The notes beneath the pieces were generated by a model. That model saw nothing but the letters and a program-made list of their open reading frames with translations. It searched no databases and was not told where the DNA came from. Below, piece by piece: positions 37,294 to 46,348 of a stretch of DNA of 64,000 nt. Position numbers and translations under genes: made by a program. Positions within the stretch are counted from its first letter, which is position 1. Every line of letters begins with the position of its first letter. The stretch lies in assembly GCF_023016065.1 (NCBI RefSeq), contig NZ_JALKAQ010000013.1, positions 1-64,000 of the forward strand. The letters are read 5' to 3'. The DNA comes from Marinobacter sp. S0848L. Its GTDB lineage: Bacteria; Pseudomonadota; Gammaproteobacteria; Pseudomonadales; Oleiphilaceae.

Positions 37294-38237
37294 TGAAAGT
37301 GCTGTTGACCGGAGCCACGGGCTTCATGGGTGGCTCGCTTGCCGAATACTTGAATACGAATACTCCGTATGAGTTGACTTGTGCGGTTCGGCGCACGGCA
37401 AGGCAAAAGTGTCATCACACAGTTTTGATCGACGATTTAGATAGTGATACCGATTGGTCAAGTGCTTTGGCGGGCCAGGACGTTGTGATTCATGCTGCAG
37501 CCCGTGCTCATATCATGAAAGACGAAGTGCTGGATCCACTCGTTGAATACCGCAGGGTAAATGTGGACGGTACACTCAATTTGGCCAAGCAAGCGGCTGA
37601 CGCCGGCGTTCGCCGGTTTATTTTTATCAGTTCGATCAAGGTAAATGGCGAGCAAACGCCGGCTAGCCAACCGTTTACCGCCAAAGATAAGCCTTCACCC
37701 GAAGACGCCTACGGTATTTCCAAAATGGAGGCCGAGAAGGGCTTGCGAGCATTGGCAGCTGAAACAGGTATTGATGTCGTTATTATCCGCCCGCCGTTGG
37801 TTTACGGACCAGAGGTGAAGGGCAATTTTGCCAGCATGATTAAGCTCGTTGAAAAAGGCCTGCCGCTCCCGTTGGGCGCCATTCACAACAAGCGTTCTCT
37901 GGTCGCCCTGGACAATCTTGTTGACTTGATCATTACCTGCATTGATCACCCTGATGCCGCCAACCAGACCTTTCTTGTAAGTGATGGCGAAGATCTCTCA
38001 ACAACCGAATTGTTGCAAGGCGTGGCAGAGGCTATCGGTAAGCCGTCACGACTGGTACCGGTACCTGCCGGTTTGTTGCAGTTCGGTGCCTCGCTGCTTG
38101 GCAAGAAAGCGATGGCTCAGCGGTTGTTGGGTTCGTTGCAGGTGGATGTCCGTCACACCCGGGAGCAACTGGGCTGGAACCCTCCTTTAACCGTGAAGGA
38201 AGGGCTACAGCGATGTTTTCCAGATTATCAGGGATGA
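37293..38237 (+). CDS. NAD-dependent 4-reductase/epimerase (WbpV/WreQ-like)
   Basis: A 314-residue extended short-chain dehydrogenase: GATGFMGGSLAEYL at the N-terminus, SSIKVNGEQT with catalytic Ser, and the YGISKMEAEKGL motif (YxxxK). Relatives WbpV and WreQ reduce UDP-4-keto-6-deoxy-GlcNAc to UDP-QuiNAc, or act in FucNAc synthesis. Here it precedes an initiating transferase and the 4,6-dehydratase WbpM, the same trio as in Pseudomonas and Rhizobium QuiNAc pathways. ATG at 37293 overlaps the preceding stop by one base and is preferred over the ATG at 37278. Confidence 0.83.
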   Translation: MKVLLTGATGFMGGSLAEYLNTNTPYELTCAVRRTARQKCHHTVLIDDLDSDTDWSSALAGQDVVIHAAARAHIMKDEVLDPLVEYRRVNVDGTLNLAKQAADAGVRRFIFISSIKVNGEQTPASQPFTAKDKPSPEDAYGISKMEAEKGLRALAAETGIDVVIIRPPLVYGPEVKGNFASMIKLVEKGLPLPLGAIHNKRSLVALDNLVDLIITCIDHPDAANQTFLVSDGEDLSTTELLQGVAEAIGKPSRLVPVPAGLLQFGASLLGKKAMAQRLLGSLQVDVRHTREQLGWNPPLTVKEGLQRCFPDYQG

Positions 38238-38241
38238 AATT

Positions 38242-38799
38242 GTGATTCGCACATTAGATCTTTTGTTTTCGTTGTTTGGGTTGTTGTTTGGTTTGCCGGT
38301 GTTGCTGGTGTTGTACATCATCGGTTTGTTTGACACTGGGTCCCCGGTATTTCGCCAGGAGAGGGTAGGGCGAAATAAAAAGCCATTCACTTTGGTGAAG
38401 TTTCGTACCATGTCGGTGGATACGGTATCGGTTGCGAGCCACTTGGCAAGCAACTCATCCATCACCAAGTTTGGGCATTTTTTGCGCCGCACCAAATTAG
38501 ATGAGTTGCCTCAATTATGGAACGTGCTAAAAGGAGAGATGAGCCTAGTGGGGCCTCGCCCTTGTCTGTTTAATCAGATAGAGCTGATATCCGAGCGTGA
38601 GCAACGAGGTGTTTTGAAGGCTAGGCCCGGTATCACGGGGCTAGCTCAGGTGAATGATATTGATATGTCGACCCCTCAGTTGTTGGCAGAAACGGATCAA
38701 AAAATGCTGCGTAGTCTTACGCTGAGCGCTTACTTCAAGTATATCTTGATGACCGTATCCGGCCGGGGAACCGGTGATAGGGTTCCTGGGAAGGAGTGA
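38242..38799 (+). CDS. Initiating sugar-phosphate transferase (PglC/WreU type)
   Basis: A 185-residue monotopic phosphoglycosyl transferase. An N-terminal re-entrant hydrophobic helix (LDLLFSLFGLLFGLPVLLVLY) is followed by SPVFRQERVGRN, FTLVKFRTM, FLRRTKLDELPQLWNVLKGEMSLVGPRP (the DELPQ and GPRP motifs) and PGITGLAQV. It transfers a phospho-sugar, probably QuiNAc-P or similar, from UDP to undecaprenyl phosphate and so starts each repeat unit. It has the short PglC size rather than the 460-residue WcaJ size. GTG at 38242 lies four bases after the previous stop, with GGGATGA in front. Confidence 0.9.
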   Translation: MIRTLDLLFSLFGLLFGLPVLLVLYIIGLFDTGSPVFRQERVGRNKKPFTLVKFRTMSVDTVSVASHLASNSSITKFGHFLRRTKLDELPQLWNVLKGEMSLVGPRPCLFNQIELISEREQRGVLKARPGITGLAQVNDIDMSTPQLLAETDQKMLRSLTLSAYFKYILMTVSGRGTGDRVPGKE

Positions 38800-38925
38800 A
38801 CCAGTAAGATTTACAGGGTAACCCTGCCCCCTTACTCCCCTTCTGTGTAGCGGAAAGTTATGTGTGAAGTGCTCGGTAGACCTTCCTGCGAAGGGATCAC
38901 CCGCGGATTGTTGAAGGATTAAAGT

Positions 38926-40860
38926 ATGTTTGAGACCTTTCTAAGGCTATCCCGCTTTAGCAAGCGCATTCTATCGCTTTGTGTTGATACCGTAGCCTTG
39001 TTTTTTGCTCTCTGGGCCTCATTTGCTCTGCGTTTAGAACAGAGTGCATGGGTTCCCGACAAAGGTGAATTGCTGATATCGACACTCACCGTAGTATTTA
39101 CTCTCGGTGTTTTTGTGCGACTTGGTTTGTATCGCGCAGTGGTGCGGTACATGAGTGACCGCGCGTTTATCACCATTAGCACGGGCGTGGGTATTTCCGC
39201 CTTACTGTTGATTGTGCTTGGCTATAGCCTGCATGTCCCTATTCCTCGCTCAGTCCCCCTTATTTACGTAGCTCTTGCGTTCATTTTTGTTGGTGGCACC
39301 CGCATGAGCGTGCGCATGTTGGTGAACCGCACGTCAGGGCGAAATAAAGAGTATGTTGCCATCGTGGGTGCTGGCGAGACGGGTATACAGCTGGCTCAAG
39401 CGCTGCAGCAAGGGTCTCAGCTTCACCCTGCAGTGTTTATTTCGCTAAGCCGCGCCAATCATCGAGCTTTAATTGCCGGCTTGCCGGCTTTTGATCTTGA
39501 CCATTTAGAAGAGGTAGTTGAACGCCACCAGGTAAAACGGTTGTTGTTGGCACTGGATGCTGACGCCAGTGTTGATCGGCGGCAACTGCTCCAAAAGCTA
39601 GAGAGGGTAGGTGTGCCTGTTCAAACGGTACCCTCTATGGATGAGCTCATAGCTGGGCAGGCGCGGATCAATGATATTCGAGATCTCGAGTTGGAAGACT
39701 TGTTAGGGCGAGATCCGGTGCGGCCAGATTCTAAGGTCGTTGCTGAAAGCCTATATCAGAAATCGGTCTTGATTACGGGGGCAGGTGGCTCCATTGGTTC
39801 TGAACTTTGCCGCCAGATTATTCGCCATAAACCAAAAACATTGGTGCTGTTCGAGCGTTCTGAGTTTGCACTGTACGCGATTGAGAAAGAATTGGCGGCC
39901 ATTAATCAAATTGAAGGTTTGGATGTGCCGATTCATCCTTTGCTTGGATCTGCGTCTCATCGCCGTCGCTGTGAAACGGTGATGCGCGCCTTTAAGGTGC
40001 AAACTGTTTATCACGCTGCTGCATACAAGCATGTGCCCTTGGTTGAGCACAATGTGATTGAAGGTGTCCAGAACAACGTGTTTGGTACTTGGCACACGGC
40101 TGAGGCTGCAATCGCGGCTGGTGTCGAGCGTTTTGTATTGATATCGACCGACAAAGCTGTTCGTCCTACTAACGTAATGGGAGCCAGTAAGCGCGTAGCC
40201 GAACTTGTATTGCAGGGCTTGGCCCAGCGGCAGACGGCCACAGCTTTCTCTATGGTTCGATTCGGTAACGTGCTGGGTTCATCGGGTTCTGTGGTGCCGC
40301 TATTCCGAGATCAGATTCGTGATGGTGGACCGATTACCGTAACCCACCAAGACATTATTCGTTACTTCATGACCATTCCCGAGGCTAGTCAGTTAGTTTT
40401 GCAAGCGGGTAGTATGGGGAAAGAGGGTGAAGTGTTTGTTTTGGATATGGGTGAGCCGGTCAAAATAGCGGATCTTGCCCGAAAGATGATTCATCTTATG
40501 GGGTTGACCGAGAAAACCCTCGAGCGGCCCGATGGTGATATCGAAATTGTATATAGCGGGCTGCGGCCTGGTGAAAAGCTGTTTGAAGAATTGTTGATTG
40601 GCGATGACCCGCAAGGCACGTCTCATCCACGGATTATGATGGCTCGGGAGGTTTCGTTGCCTTGGGCTGAAGTTGAAAGTCTGCTGCGAGAGCTTGATTC
40701 CGCCAGCCGTGTTTTCGATTGTTCGCGAATAATTCAGTTGCTGAAAGACGCTCCAACAGGGTACGCACCAAATGGCGATACGGCCGATTTGGTATGGTGC
40801 AATCTGGGTAATGATGAAATTGCCGCAACTGCTGACAATATAAGGCGTTTGCCATTGTAG
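38926..40860 (+). CDS. wbpM: WbpM-type UDP-GlcNAc 4,6-dehydratase
   Basis: A 644-residue membrane protein: four N-terminal helices (about residues 12-115), a CoA-binding-like Rossmann domain (VAIVGAGETGIQLAQAL, about 143-250), then the catalytic domain from about 280 (VLITGAGGSIGSELCRQII, YHAAAYKHVPLVE, LISTDKAVRPTNVMGASKR, VRFGNVLGSSGSVVPLF). It makes UDP-4-keto-6-deoxy-GlcNAc for UDP-QuiNAc or FucNAc synthesis. WbpM commonly closes O-antigen loci in Pseudomonas. A 126-base gap precedes it. It is the second 4,6-dehydratase of the island, unlike the soluble LegB. Confidence 0.93.
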   Translation: MFETFLRLSRFSKRILSLCVDTVALFFALWASFALRLEQSAWVPDKGELLISTLTVVFTLGVFVRLGLYRAVVRYMSDRAFITISTGVGISALLLIVLGYSLHVPIPRSVPLIYVALAFIFVGGTRMSVRMLVNRTSGRNKEYVAIVGAGETGIQLAQALQQGSQLHPAVFISLSRANHRALIAGLPAFDLDHLEEVVERHQVKRLLLALDADASVDRRQLLQKLERVGVPVQTVPSMDELIAGQARINDIRDLELEDLLGRDPVRPDSKVVAESLYQKSVLITGAGGSIGSELCRQIIRHKPKTLVLFERSEFALYAIEKELAAINQIEGLDVPIHPLLGSASHRRRCETVMRAFKVQTVYHAAAYKHVPLVEHNVIEGVQNNVFGTWHTAEAAIAAGVERFVLISTDKAVRPTNVMGASKRVAELVLQGLAQRQTATAFSMVRFGNVLGSSGSVVPLFRDQIRDGGPITVTHQDIIRYFMTIPEASQLVLQAGSMGKEGEVFVLDMGEPVKIADLARKMIHLMGLTEKTLERPDGDIEIVYSGLRPGEKLFEELLIGDDPQGTSHPRIMMAREVSLPWAEVESLLRELDSASRVFDCSRIIQLLKDAPTGYAPNGDTADLVWCNLGNDEIAATADNIRRLPL

Positions 40861-40921
40861 TGTTCGCGCCGTATAAGATTTAGTTTCAGTGCAGGGAAGC
40901 ACTTCATAACAAGGATGTAGT

Positions 40922-42361
40922 ATGGTTTATATAAAGCACCACGGCGCGGTGAATGGCGTCACCGGCTCCTGCCACGAACTCTCTATACCCTCGGATGACC
41001 AGTTCACCCAAGCTGGAATCCTCATAGATTGCGGCCTATTCCAAGGCAACGAATCCAAAGGCCGTTCCACCGCCGAAGACCTCGCCATAGATTTTCCCAT
41101 CGATCACATTCGCGCCTTGGTGGTCACTCACGTTCACATCGACCACGTTGGCCGAATTCCCTACCTGTTAGCTGCTGGGTTTGATGGCCCGATTATTTGC
41201 TCCGAACCTTCCGCTGTTACGCTTCCCGAGATTCTGGAAGATGCTCTAAAGATTGGTTTCACCCGAGACCGCCGATTAATTGAACGTGTATTGGGCGTGA
41301 TCCGAGAGCGCCTGGTGCCGGTGGCTTATAACCAGTGGCATTCGGTATTCGATGAATCCGGCTGTTCGCTTTCGGTGCGCTTGCAACGGGCGGGGCATAT
41401 TTTGGGTTCCGCTTATGTGGAGTGCGATGTTCGGAGTGGCGAGCTTGAAGAGCGTGTTGTGTTCAGTGGCGATCTGGGAGCGCCGCATTCGCCGTTGTTG
41501 CCGGAACCCGCTTCCCCTGAGCGAGCAGATCGACTGGTGATTGAAAGCACCTATGGTGACAAGAATCACGAAGACCGTGAAACACGCCGGTATCGTTTGA
41601 AGGCGGTTTTGGAGCACGCGCTGCAGGATGGCGGTACCGTGTTGATTCCGGCATTTAGCATTGGGCGAACTCAGGAGCTGCTTTATGAAATTGAGGGGCT
41701 GATCGCGGAGTTTGGTGATTCGGAAGTCGTACAGGCAGAGAGTGACGTGGCGCTTATCTGGGATAATCTAGAGATTGTGGTCGATTCTCCGCTGGCCGCG
41801 GAGTTCACCAACATCTACCGAGAACTAAAGCCCTATTGGGATGAGGAAGCACAAACCCTCGTAAAATCCGGCCGCCACCCACTGTCGTTCGAGCAGTTAA
41901 CGGTGATCAATTCTCACGATGACCATTTGAATGCCGTAGAATATTTAGGCAAATCTCACCGCCCTTGTGTGGTCTTGGCCGGTTCCGGCATGTGCGCGGG
42001 CGGCCGGGTGGTAAATTATTTGAAAGCTATGCTGGGTGATGAGCGCAACGATGTGTTGTTCGTGGGCTATCAGGCTGCCGGCACACCCGGGCGGGATATT
42101 CTCACCTATGGCCCGAAGGATGGCTGGGTTGAGCTGGATGACGAGCGTTACGACATCCGCGCAAAAGTGCATCAGGTAAGCGGTTATTCCGCCCACGCCG
42201 GGCAGGAAGATTTATTGCGCTTTATCGAAGGTATTCCTTTACCGCCGAAAGAGATTCGAATTGTGCACGGCGATAGCCACGCTAAACAAGAGTTCGACAC
42301 TATACTGAAGGCAAGGTTGCCTAACAGTAAGATCTGCATTCCAAAAGGAACTGGTTTATGA
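40922..42361 (+). CDS. Metallo-beta-lactamase-fold, beta-CASP RNA-hydrolase-like protein
   Basis: A 479-residue protein of the Ysh1/CPSF73-like group. The metal motif [10 protein letters not shown] is at residues 69-78, HxHxDH at 70-75; further motifs are [24 protein letters not shown], the beta-CASP part [34 protein letters not shown] and the C-terminal GYSAHAGQ and VHGDSHAKQ. Family members are single-stranded RNA nucleases. What it does in a polysaccharide operon is unknown; it may regulate the very long transcript or be a passenger. Its stop overlaps the start of tviB by four bases, indicating coupling. Confidence 0.87.
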   Translation: MVYIKHHGAVNGVTGSCHELSIPSDDQFTQAGILIDCGLFQGNESKGRSTAEDLAIDFPIDHIRALVVTHVHIDHVGRIPYLLAAGFDGPIICSEPSAVTLPEILEDALKIGFTRDRRLIERVLGVIRERLVPVAYNQWHSVFDESGCSLSVRLQRAGHILGSAYVECDVRSGELEERVVFSGDLGAPHSPLLPEPASPERADRLVIESTYGDKNHEDRETRRYRLKAVLEHALQDGGTVLIPAFSIGRTQELLYEIEGLIAEFGDSEVVQAESDVALIWDNLEIVVDSPLAAEFTNIYRELKPYWDEEAQTLVKSGRHPLSFEQLTVINSHDDHLNAVEYLGKSHRPCVVLAGSGMCAGGRVVNYLKAMLGDERNDVLFVGYQAAGTPGRDILTYGPKDGWVELDDERYDIRAKVHQVSGYSAHAGQEDLLRFIEGIPLPPKEIRIVHGDSHAKQEFDTILKARLPNSKICIPKGTGL

Positions 42362-43620
42362 AGAAGATTGCGGTGATTGGTTTGGGTTATGTGGGGTTAC
42401 CATTGGCTGCCGCGATTGGAGAGCAGCGGGAAGTGGTTGGCTTCGATATTAACTCTAAGCGTATTGGAGAGCTCAAAGATGGTATCGACTTCACCTTAGA
42501 GTTATCTCACGAAGAGCTGGCAGCGGCAAAGCATTTGTCCTTTACGGATTCCGTGCATGGAATTGCTGATTGCCAAATCTACATTGTTACGGTGCCGACT
42601 CCCATTGATGAGTTTAAAAAACCCGACTTAACCCCACTCGTAAAAGCCAGCGAAACCGTAGGCAAGGTGCTGAAGCAGGGCGATATCGTTATTTACGAAT
42701 CCACCGTATACCCGGGCGCCACGGAAGAAGTCTGTGTGCCGGTTTTGGAAAAAATATCAGGCCTTCAGTTCAATAAAGACTTCTTCGCCGGTTATAGCCC
42801 TGAGCGAATTAACCCCGGTGACAAAGCGCACCGTGTTACCACCATTATGAAAGTGACTTCTGGTTCCACGCCGGAAATTGCCGAAGAAGTGGATGCGTTG
42901 TATGCGGACATTATTACCGCCGGCACTCATAAAGCCAGCTCCATTAAAGTGGCTGAAGCCGCAAAGGTAATTGAAAACACTCAGCGCGATTTGAATATTG
43001 CGTTGATGAATGAGTTGTCTATGATTTTCGCCAAGCTGGGTATTGATACCCATGAAGTATTGGCGGCAGCGGGAACTAAGTGGAACTTCTTGCCATTTAA
43101 GCCAGGTTTGGTGGGTGGCCATTGTATTGGTGTGGACCCGTACTATTTGACTCATAAAGCCCAGGCTATTGGTTATCACCCGGAAATTATTTTGGCGGGG
43201 CGTCGTGTTAACGACAATATGGGGCCGTATGCCGCTTCTGAGTTGGTTAAAGCCATGATCAAAAATGGCCAGGCGGTTTCCGGCGCGAAAGTGTTGGTGA
43301 TGGGGCTGACGTTTAAAGAAAACTGCCCTGATTTGCGCAATACCCGCGTGGTTGATGTGATTGAAGAACTGAAGGATTATAACTGCGAAGTGCACGTAAC
43401 CGACTGCTGGGCAGACAATGCCGAAGCGGAAGAGGAATACGGTATTTCGTTGGTGGATAAGCCTGAAAACGGATACTACGACGCAGTATTTCTAGCGGTG
43501 CCTCACAACGAGTATGCAGCAATGAGTGCTGAGCAATTGCGATCGTTCGCAAAAGACAATGGCATTCTTTTTGACCTGAAAGGCGTGTTGCCGTTGGGTG
43601 ATGCGGATATTCGATTGTAA
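42358..43620 (+). CDS. tviB: UDP-HexNAc 6-dehydrogenase (TviB/WbpO/VipA-like)
   Basis: A 420-residue UDP-sugar dehydrogenase: [64 protein letters not shown] and the catalytic Cys in [16 protein letters not shown]. These match the TviB/WbpO group that makes UDP-GlcNAcA or UDP-GalNAcA. It is the last gene of the island, four bases overlapped with the metallo-beta-lactamase-fold gene and followed by a strong terminator. The paralogue wecC at 32 kb serves the ManNAcA branch. Confidence 0.9.
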   Translation: MKKIAVIGLGYVGLPLAAAIGEQREVVGFDINSKRIGELKDGIDFTLELSHEELAAAKHLSFTDSVHGIADCQIYIVTVPTPIDEFKKPDLTPLVKASETVGKVLKQGDIVIYESTVYPGATEEVCVPVLEKISGLQFNKDFFAGYSPERINPGDKAHRVTTIMKVTSGSTPEIAEEVDALYADIITAGTHKASSIKVAEAAKVIENTQRDLNIALMNELSMIFAKLGIDTHEVLAAAGTKWNFLPFKPGLVGGHCIGVDPYYLTHKAQAIGYHPEIILAGRRVNDNMGPYAASELVKAMIKNGQAVSGAKVLVMGLTFKENCPDLRNTRVVDVIEELKDYNCEVHVTDCWADNAEAEEEYGISLVDKPENGYYDAVFLAVPHNEYAAMSAEQLRSFAKDNGILFDLKGVLPLGDADIRL

Positions 43621-43641
43621 TAATCAACGATGCCTTGTTAT

Positions 43642-43672
43642 AAAAAAAGCCGGCAAATGTGTCGGCTTTTTT
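43642..43672. terminator. Intrinsic terminator closing the polysaccharide island
   Basis: AAAAAAGCCGGC and GTCGGCTTTTTT form a stem with an intervening AAATGT-type loop, ending in a run of T. It lies about 20 bases after the tviB stop. The A-run on the other side makes it workable in both directions. Confidence 0.9.
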
Positions 43673-43784
43673 ATGAGTATTAATTAATCTGCTTTACGAA
43701 TACCCGATTTATTTATTATTATGCAGTCTGACTTTCCGGTCATGTTTTTTTTGTTTAAATCATCCGATATAAGGCCTTACTTTC

Positions 43785-44156
43785 ATGGCGAAGATCAACG
43801 ATTACTATCAGAAAAAACAGCTTATGGAAAAGCTTGCGGCAGAGCTGGAGCAGCTCGAAAATGATCAGGCGCTTAAGCGTGAGTTGGAATTTGAAAATAA
43901 AGTTCGTGAATTGATGACTGAATACGACAAGTCACCAAAGCATGTATTGCAGATTCTGGCAGCGATTGATCCTTCTATTGCCGGTGCGAAAGCGGAAACA
44001 GCCACAGGTACTCGTGCCAAGCGCCCGATGAAGACTTATAAAAACCCACATACGGGTGAAGTGGTTAAAACCCGTGGCGGTAATCACAAGACTCTGAACG
44101 AGTGGCGTGAGAAGCACGGTAAAGAAGCGGTTCAGAGCTGGCAGCAGCAGGACTAA
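43785..44156 (+). CDS. mvaT: MvaT-family nucleoid-associated protein (xenogeneic silencer)
   Basis: A 123-residue H-NS-like protein. The N-terminal half (residues 1-60) is a charged coiled coil for oligomerisation (YQKKQLMEKLAAELEQLEND); the C-terminal half carries the MvaT DNA-binding segment YKNPHTGEVVKTRGGNHKTLNEW with the RGGN loop that enters the minor groove. Length is that of Pseudomonas MvaT/MvaU (about 120). Such proteins coat AT-rich, often foreign DNA and repress it. It sits directly after the terminator of the AT-rich sugar island, with its own 110-base upstream region that is very rich in A and T. Confidence 0.92.
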   Translation: MAKINDYYQKKQLMEKLAAELEQLENDQALKRELEFENKVRELMTEYDKSPKHVLQILAAIDPSIAGAKAETATGTRAKRPMKTYKNPHTGEVVKTRGGNHKTLNEWREKHGKEAVQSWQQQD

Positions 44157-44170
44157 ATCGCTTTGCTTAG

Positions 44171-44195
44171 CCCCTTTCCCGATATGGGGAAGGGG
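44171..44195. terminator. Hairpin after mvaT
   Basis: CCCCTTTCCC and GGGGAAGGGG pair (one T-G wobble) around GATAT, 15 bases after the mvaT stop and immediately before the stop of the convergent diguanylate cyclase. Only TTAT follows, so it is a weak-looking terminator shared by the two genes. Confidence 0.6.
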
Positions 44196-45152
44196 TTATG
44201 AATAAATCATCACCTTATTTCGCCCTCCCTCTTTCGCTCTGTACAACGCCTTATCCGCCTCCTGCATCCACTGCATGTAATTCTCCGGCTCGCCCGTTAA
44301 TTGCGCGATACCCATGCTGATGGTGTATTGAATGTCGCCCGCCGTGGTATCAACGGTACTTAGCGCGATGGTTTCTCGTATGCGTTCGCACAATATGCGC
44401 GCGTTCTCTGCATCGGTTTCCGGCAGAATCAGGCCGAATTCTTCCCCGCCGTAACGCCCTGCAGAATCGGATTGGCGAATGCTGTCGCGTGTTACCTGTG
44501 CGGTGTGGCGAATTACGTCATCTCCGGCGAGGTGCCCGTAAGTGTCGTTCACTGATTTGAAGTGGTCGATGTCGAACATCACCAGGGTGGTGGTTTGGCC
44601 GTAGCGCCCGTAGCGTTCGAATTCTGCATCCACCAGGTTTTCCCAAGTGCCTCGGTTAAGCAAGCCGGTTAATCGGTCGGTCATGCTTAATTTGGCCAAT
44701 TGCTCGTTCGCCCGTTCCAGCGCCCGTTTGCTGCTGGCGAATTCGGTGACGTCGTAAATGAGCAAGCAGACCTTGTCGACCTTGCCTGCCGAATTACTGA
44801 GCGGGCTGATGGTCAGGTTTTGAAACATGAATTCTTCGGTGCCCGTGATGGGGCGGGCATTGCGAAAGCGGAACAGGTACGGGCGTTGTTCCCACGAGGT
44901 GAAGGCGCGGGTGTTCAGTGTGGTAACGGCATCCACTTTGCGAGTGAGCCAGGCTTTGGGGATGTCGGGAAAGGCGGTAAAGATCTGCTGACCCCGAATT
45001 TGGGTGGCGGTGATGCCGCTGTGGTTTTCCATAAAACCATTCCACGCCTGCACGCGGAAATCGAGGTCCAGTACCACCAGGCCGACCTCGACGGTTTCGA
45101 TCATGTCGGCCAGCCAGTGGAAGGCGTCTGTGTTGTCTGAGTCTAAAGCCAT
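44196..45152 (-). CDS. PAS-GGDEF diguanylate cyclase
   Basis: A 318-residue soluble protein: a PAS sensory domain (about residues 10-125; VEVGLVVLDLDFRVQAWNGFMENHSGI), a short coiled-coil linker (SSKRALERANEQLAKLS), then a GGDEF domain (about 155-318) with LTGLLNRGTWE, FDIDHFKSVNDTYGH and the active-site loop RYGGEEFGLILP. The intact GGEEF indicates active synthesis of cyclic di-GMP; the inhibitory-site RxxD is not evident just before it. The ATG at 45152 is preferred to TTG at 45158. It follows the REC-CheC-like gene with two bases between stop and start, so the two form an operon. Confidence 0.9.
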   Translation of the reverse strand: MALDSDNTDAFHWLADMIETVEVGLVVLDLDFRVQAWNGFMENHSGITATQIRGQQIFTAFPDIPKAWLTRKVDAVTTLNTRAFTSWEQRPYLFRFRNARPITGTEEFMFQNLTISPLSNSAGKVDKVCLLIYDVTEFASSKRALERANEQLAKLSMTDRLTGLLNRGTWENLVDAEFERYGRYGQTTTLVMFDIDHFKSVNDTYGHLAGDDVIRHTAQVTRDSIRQSDSAGRYGGEEFGLILPETDAENARILCERIRETIALSTVDTTAGDIQYTISMGIAQLTGEPENYMQWMQEADKALYRAKEGGRNKVMIYS

Positions 45153-45154
45153 GA

Positions 45155-46180
45155 TCAATCCACCAGATATTCGAGACGTTTTTCCAGGAAGGGCACGGAG
45201 TCTTCGGTAAACAGTACGAGCATGTCACAGCGAATGTCCCGGTTTTCGATGGTGTAGCAGATTTCAAGGCACAGTAGCTGCTCTTCGCGACTGCTGTGGT
45301 GTTCCAATAATTCGTTAATAGGGCGGTGCTGACCCAGTACGGTTGGGTGCCTAAGCCCTAGTTTTATGTCGAGCTGATCACTCACGCCGTTCAGGAAGGC
45401 GCCGAACAGTATGCTGGACATGTCCATCAATACTTCAACGTTGATGGCCTCGCCTTCCACGCCTTCGTAATGAAGCAGCTCTGCCATTTCTTCAAAGCTG
45501 GCATCGTCGAATAGCAGCAGTGCTTCGCCAGCGACACCGGAGCCCGTGAAGCCTTGGCATACCGCCGAAAAGGTGTTGCCGGCACCGGCGGAGGAAATCG
45601 CCATGTGGAGTTCGGAGCTGGCAATGAAGGCGACTTTCGGGATGGGTTGTTTGACGAATACACGCAGTAGCCGGGCCAGTAGGTCCGATGAGCGGCCCAT
45701 GGCGACGTTGGCGGTTTCCTGCAAGTATTCCGTGAGGCTGACCGAGATTTCCGGCGTACGGCTGGGCTCTGAGAAGGCGCTATTCTTGGCGGCCAACGCA
45801 GCAAGTTCTTCTGGCCGGAAAAAGCCGTATTCCTGCAGCAAATCTGCCACAAGCTCTGTGCTTGTGGGCTTTTTGATGAAATCTATGGCACCCAGTTTGC
45901 GCACCCGCTCCCGCGCTTCGGGCTGGATGTCACCGGAAACGACAATGGTGAGCACCGGCAGATCGTCTTTACGGATTCGCTCTAACACCTGATAGCCGTC
46001 TAGCCTTGGCATGTTCAGGTCAAGAAACAAAAGCTCCGCTTCGCCTTTGCGAAGAATGGCAAGGGCTTCTTCGCCATCTTGGGCAAACAGCACGTTGTCT
46101 GTCAAACCAGCCGGCAGTGCGCGGGCCATTTGCTTGCGGGCTAGCGCGGAGTCATCGCATATCAGGATTTTGGTGCTCAT
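45155..46180 (-). CDS. Response regulator with a CheC/CheX-like domain
   Basis: A 341-residue protein. Residues 1-125 are a receiver domain (KILICDDSALARKQMARAL, phospho-Asp in LLFLDLNMPRLDGY, LTIVVSGDI, FIKKPTS). The rest, from about 145, resembles CheC/CheX-type chemotaxis phosphatases (ETANVAMGRSSDLLARLL, EVLMDMSSILFGAFLNGVSDQLD), which have the E-x2-N pattern seen in LQETANVAMG and the second D-x2-S in MDMSSILFGAFLN. It may dephosphorylate its own or another receiver domain. Start at 46180 is the Met before TKILICDD. Upstream of and coupled to the PAS-GGDEF gene. Confidence 0.82.
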   Translation of the reverse strand: MSTKILICDDSALARKQMARALPAGLTDNVLFAQDGEEALAILRKGEAELLFLDLNMPRLDGYQVLERIRKDDLPVLTIVVSGDIQPEARERVRKLGAIDFIKKPTSTELVADLLQEYGFFRPEELAALAAKNSAFSEPSRTPEISVSLTEYLQETANVAMGRSSDLLARLLRVFVKQPIPKVAFIASSELHMAISSAGAGNTFSAVCQGFTGSGVAGEALLLFDDASFEEMAELLHYEGVEGEAINVEVLMDMSSILFGAFLNGVSDQLDIKLGLRHPTVLGQHRPINELLEHHSSREEQLLCLEICYTIENRDIRCDMLVLFTEDSVPFLEKRLEYLVD

Positions 46181-46348
46181 GGTACGTAGTGTGCTGGCCG
46201 AGTCGGGGGGTGGCAAGAGTAACTTACTTTAATGTGTCGACATATGCTACGTTTCGATGGTTCTGGTTTGTGAGGTAACTCACTCTATTGCCGGTCCGCT
46301 CTCGGCTATAGTGGTTGCGTGCTAAAAAAACAAATAGAGACACGATCG

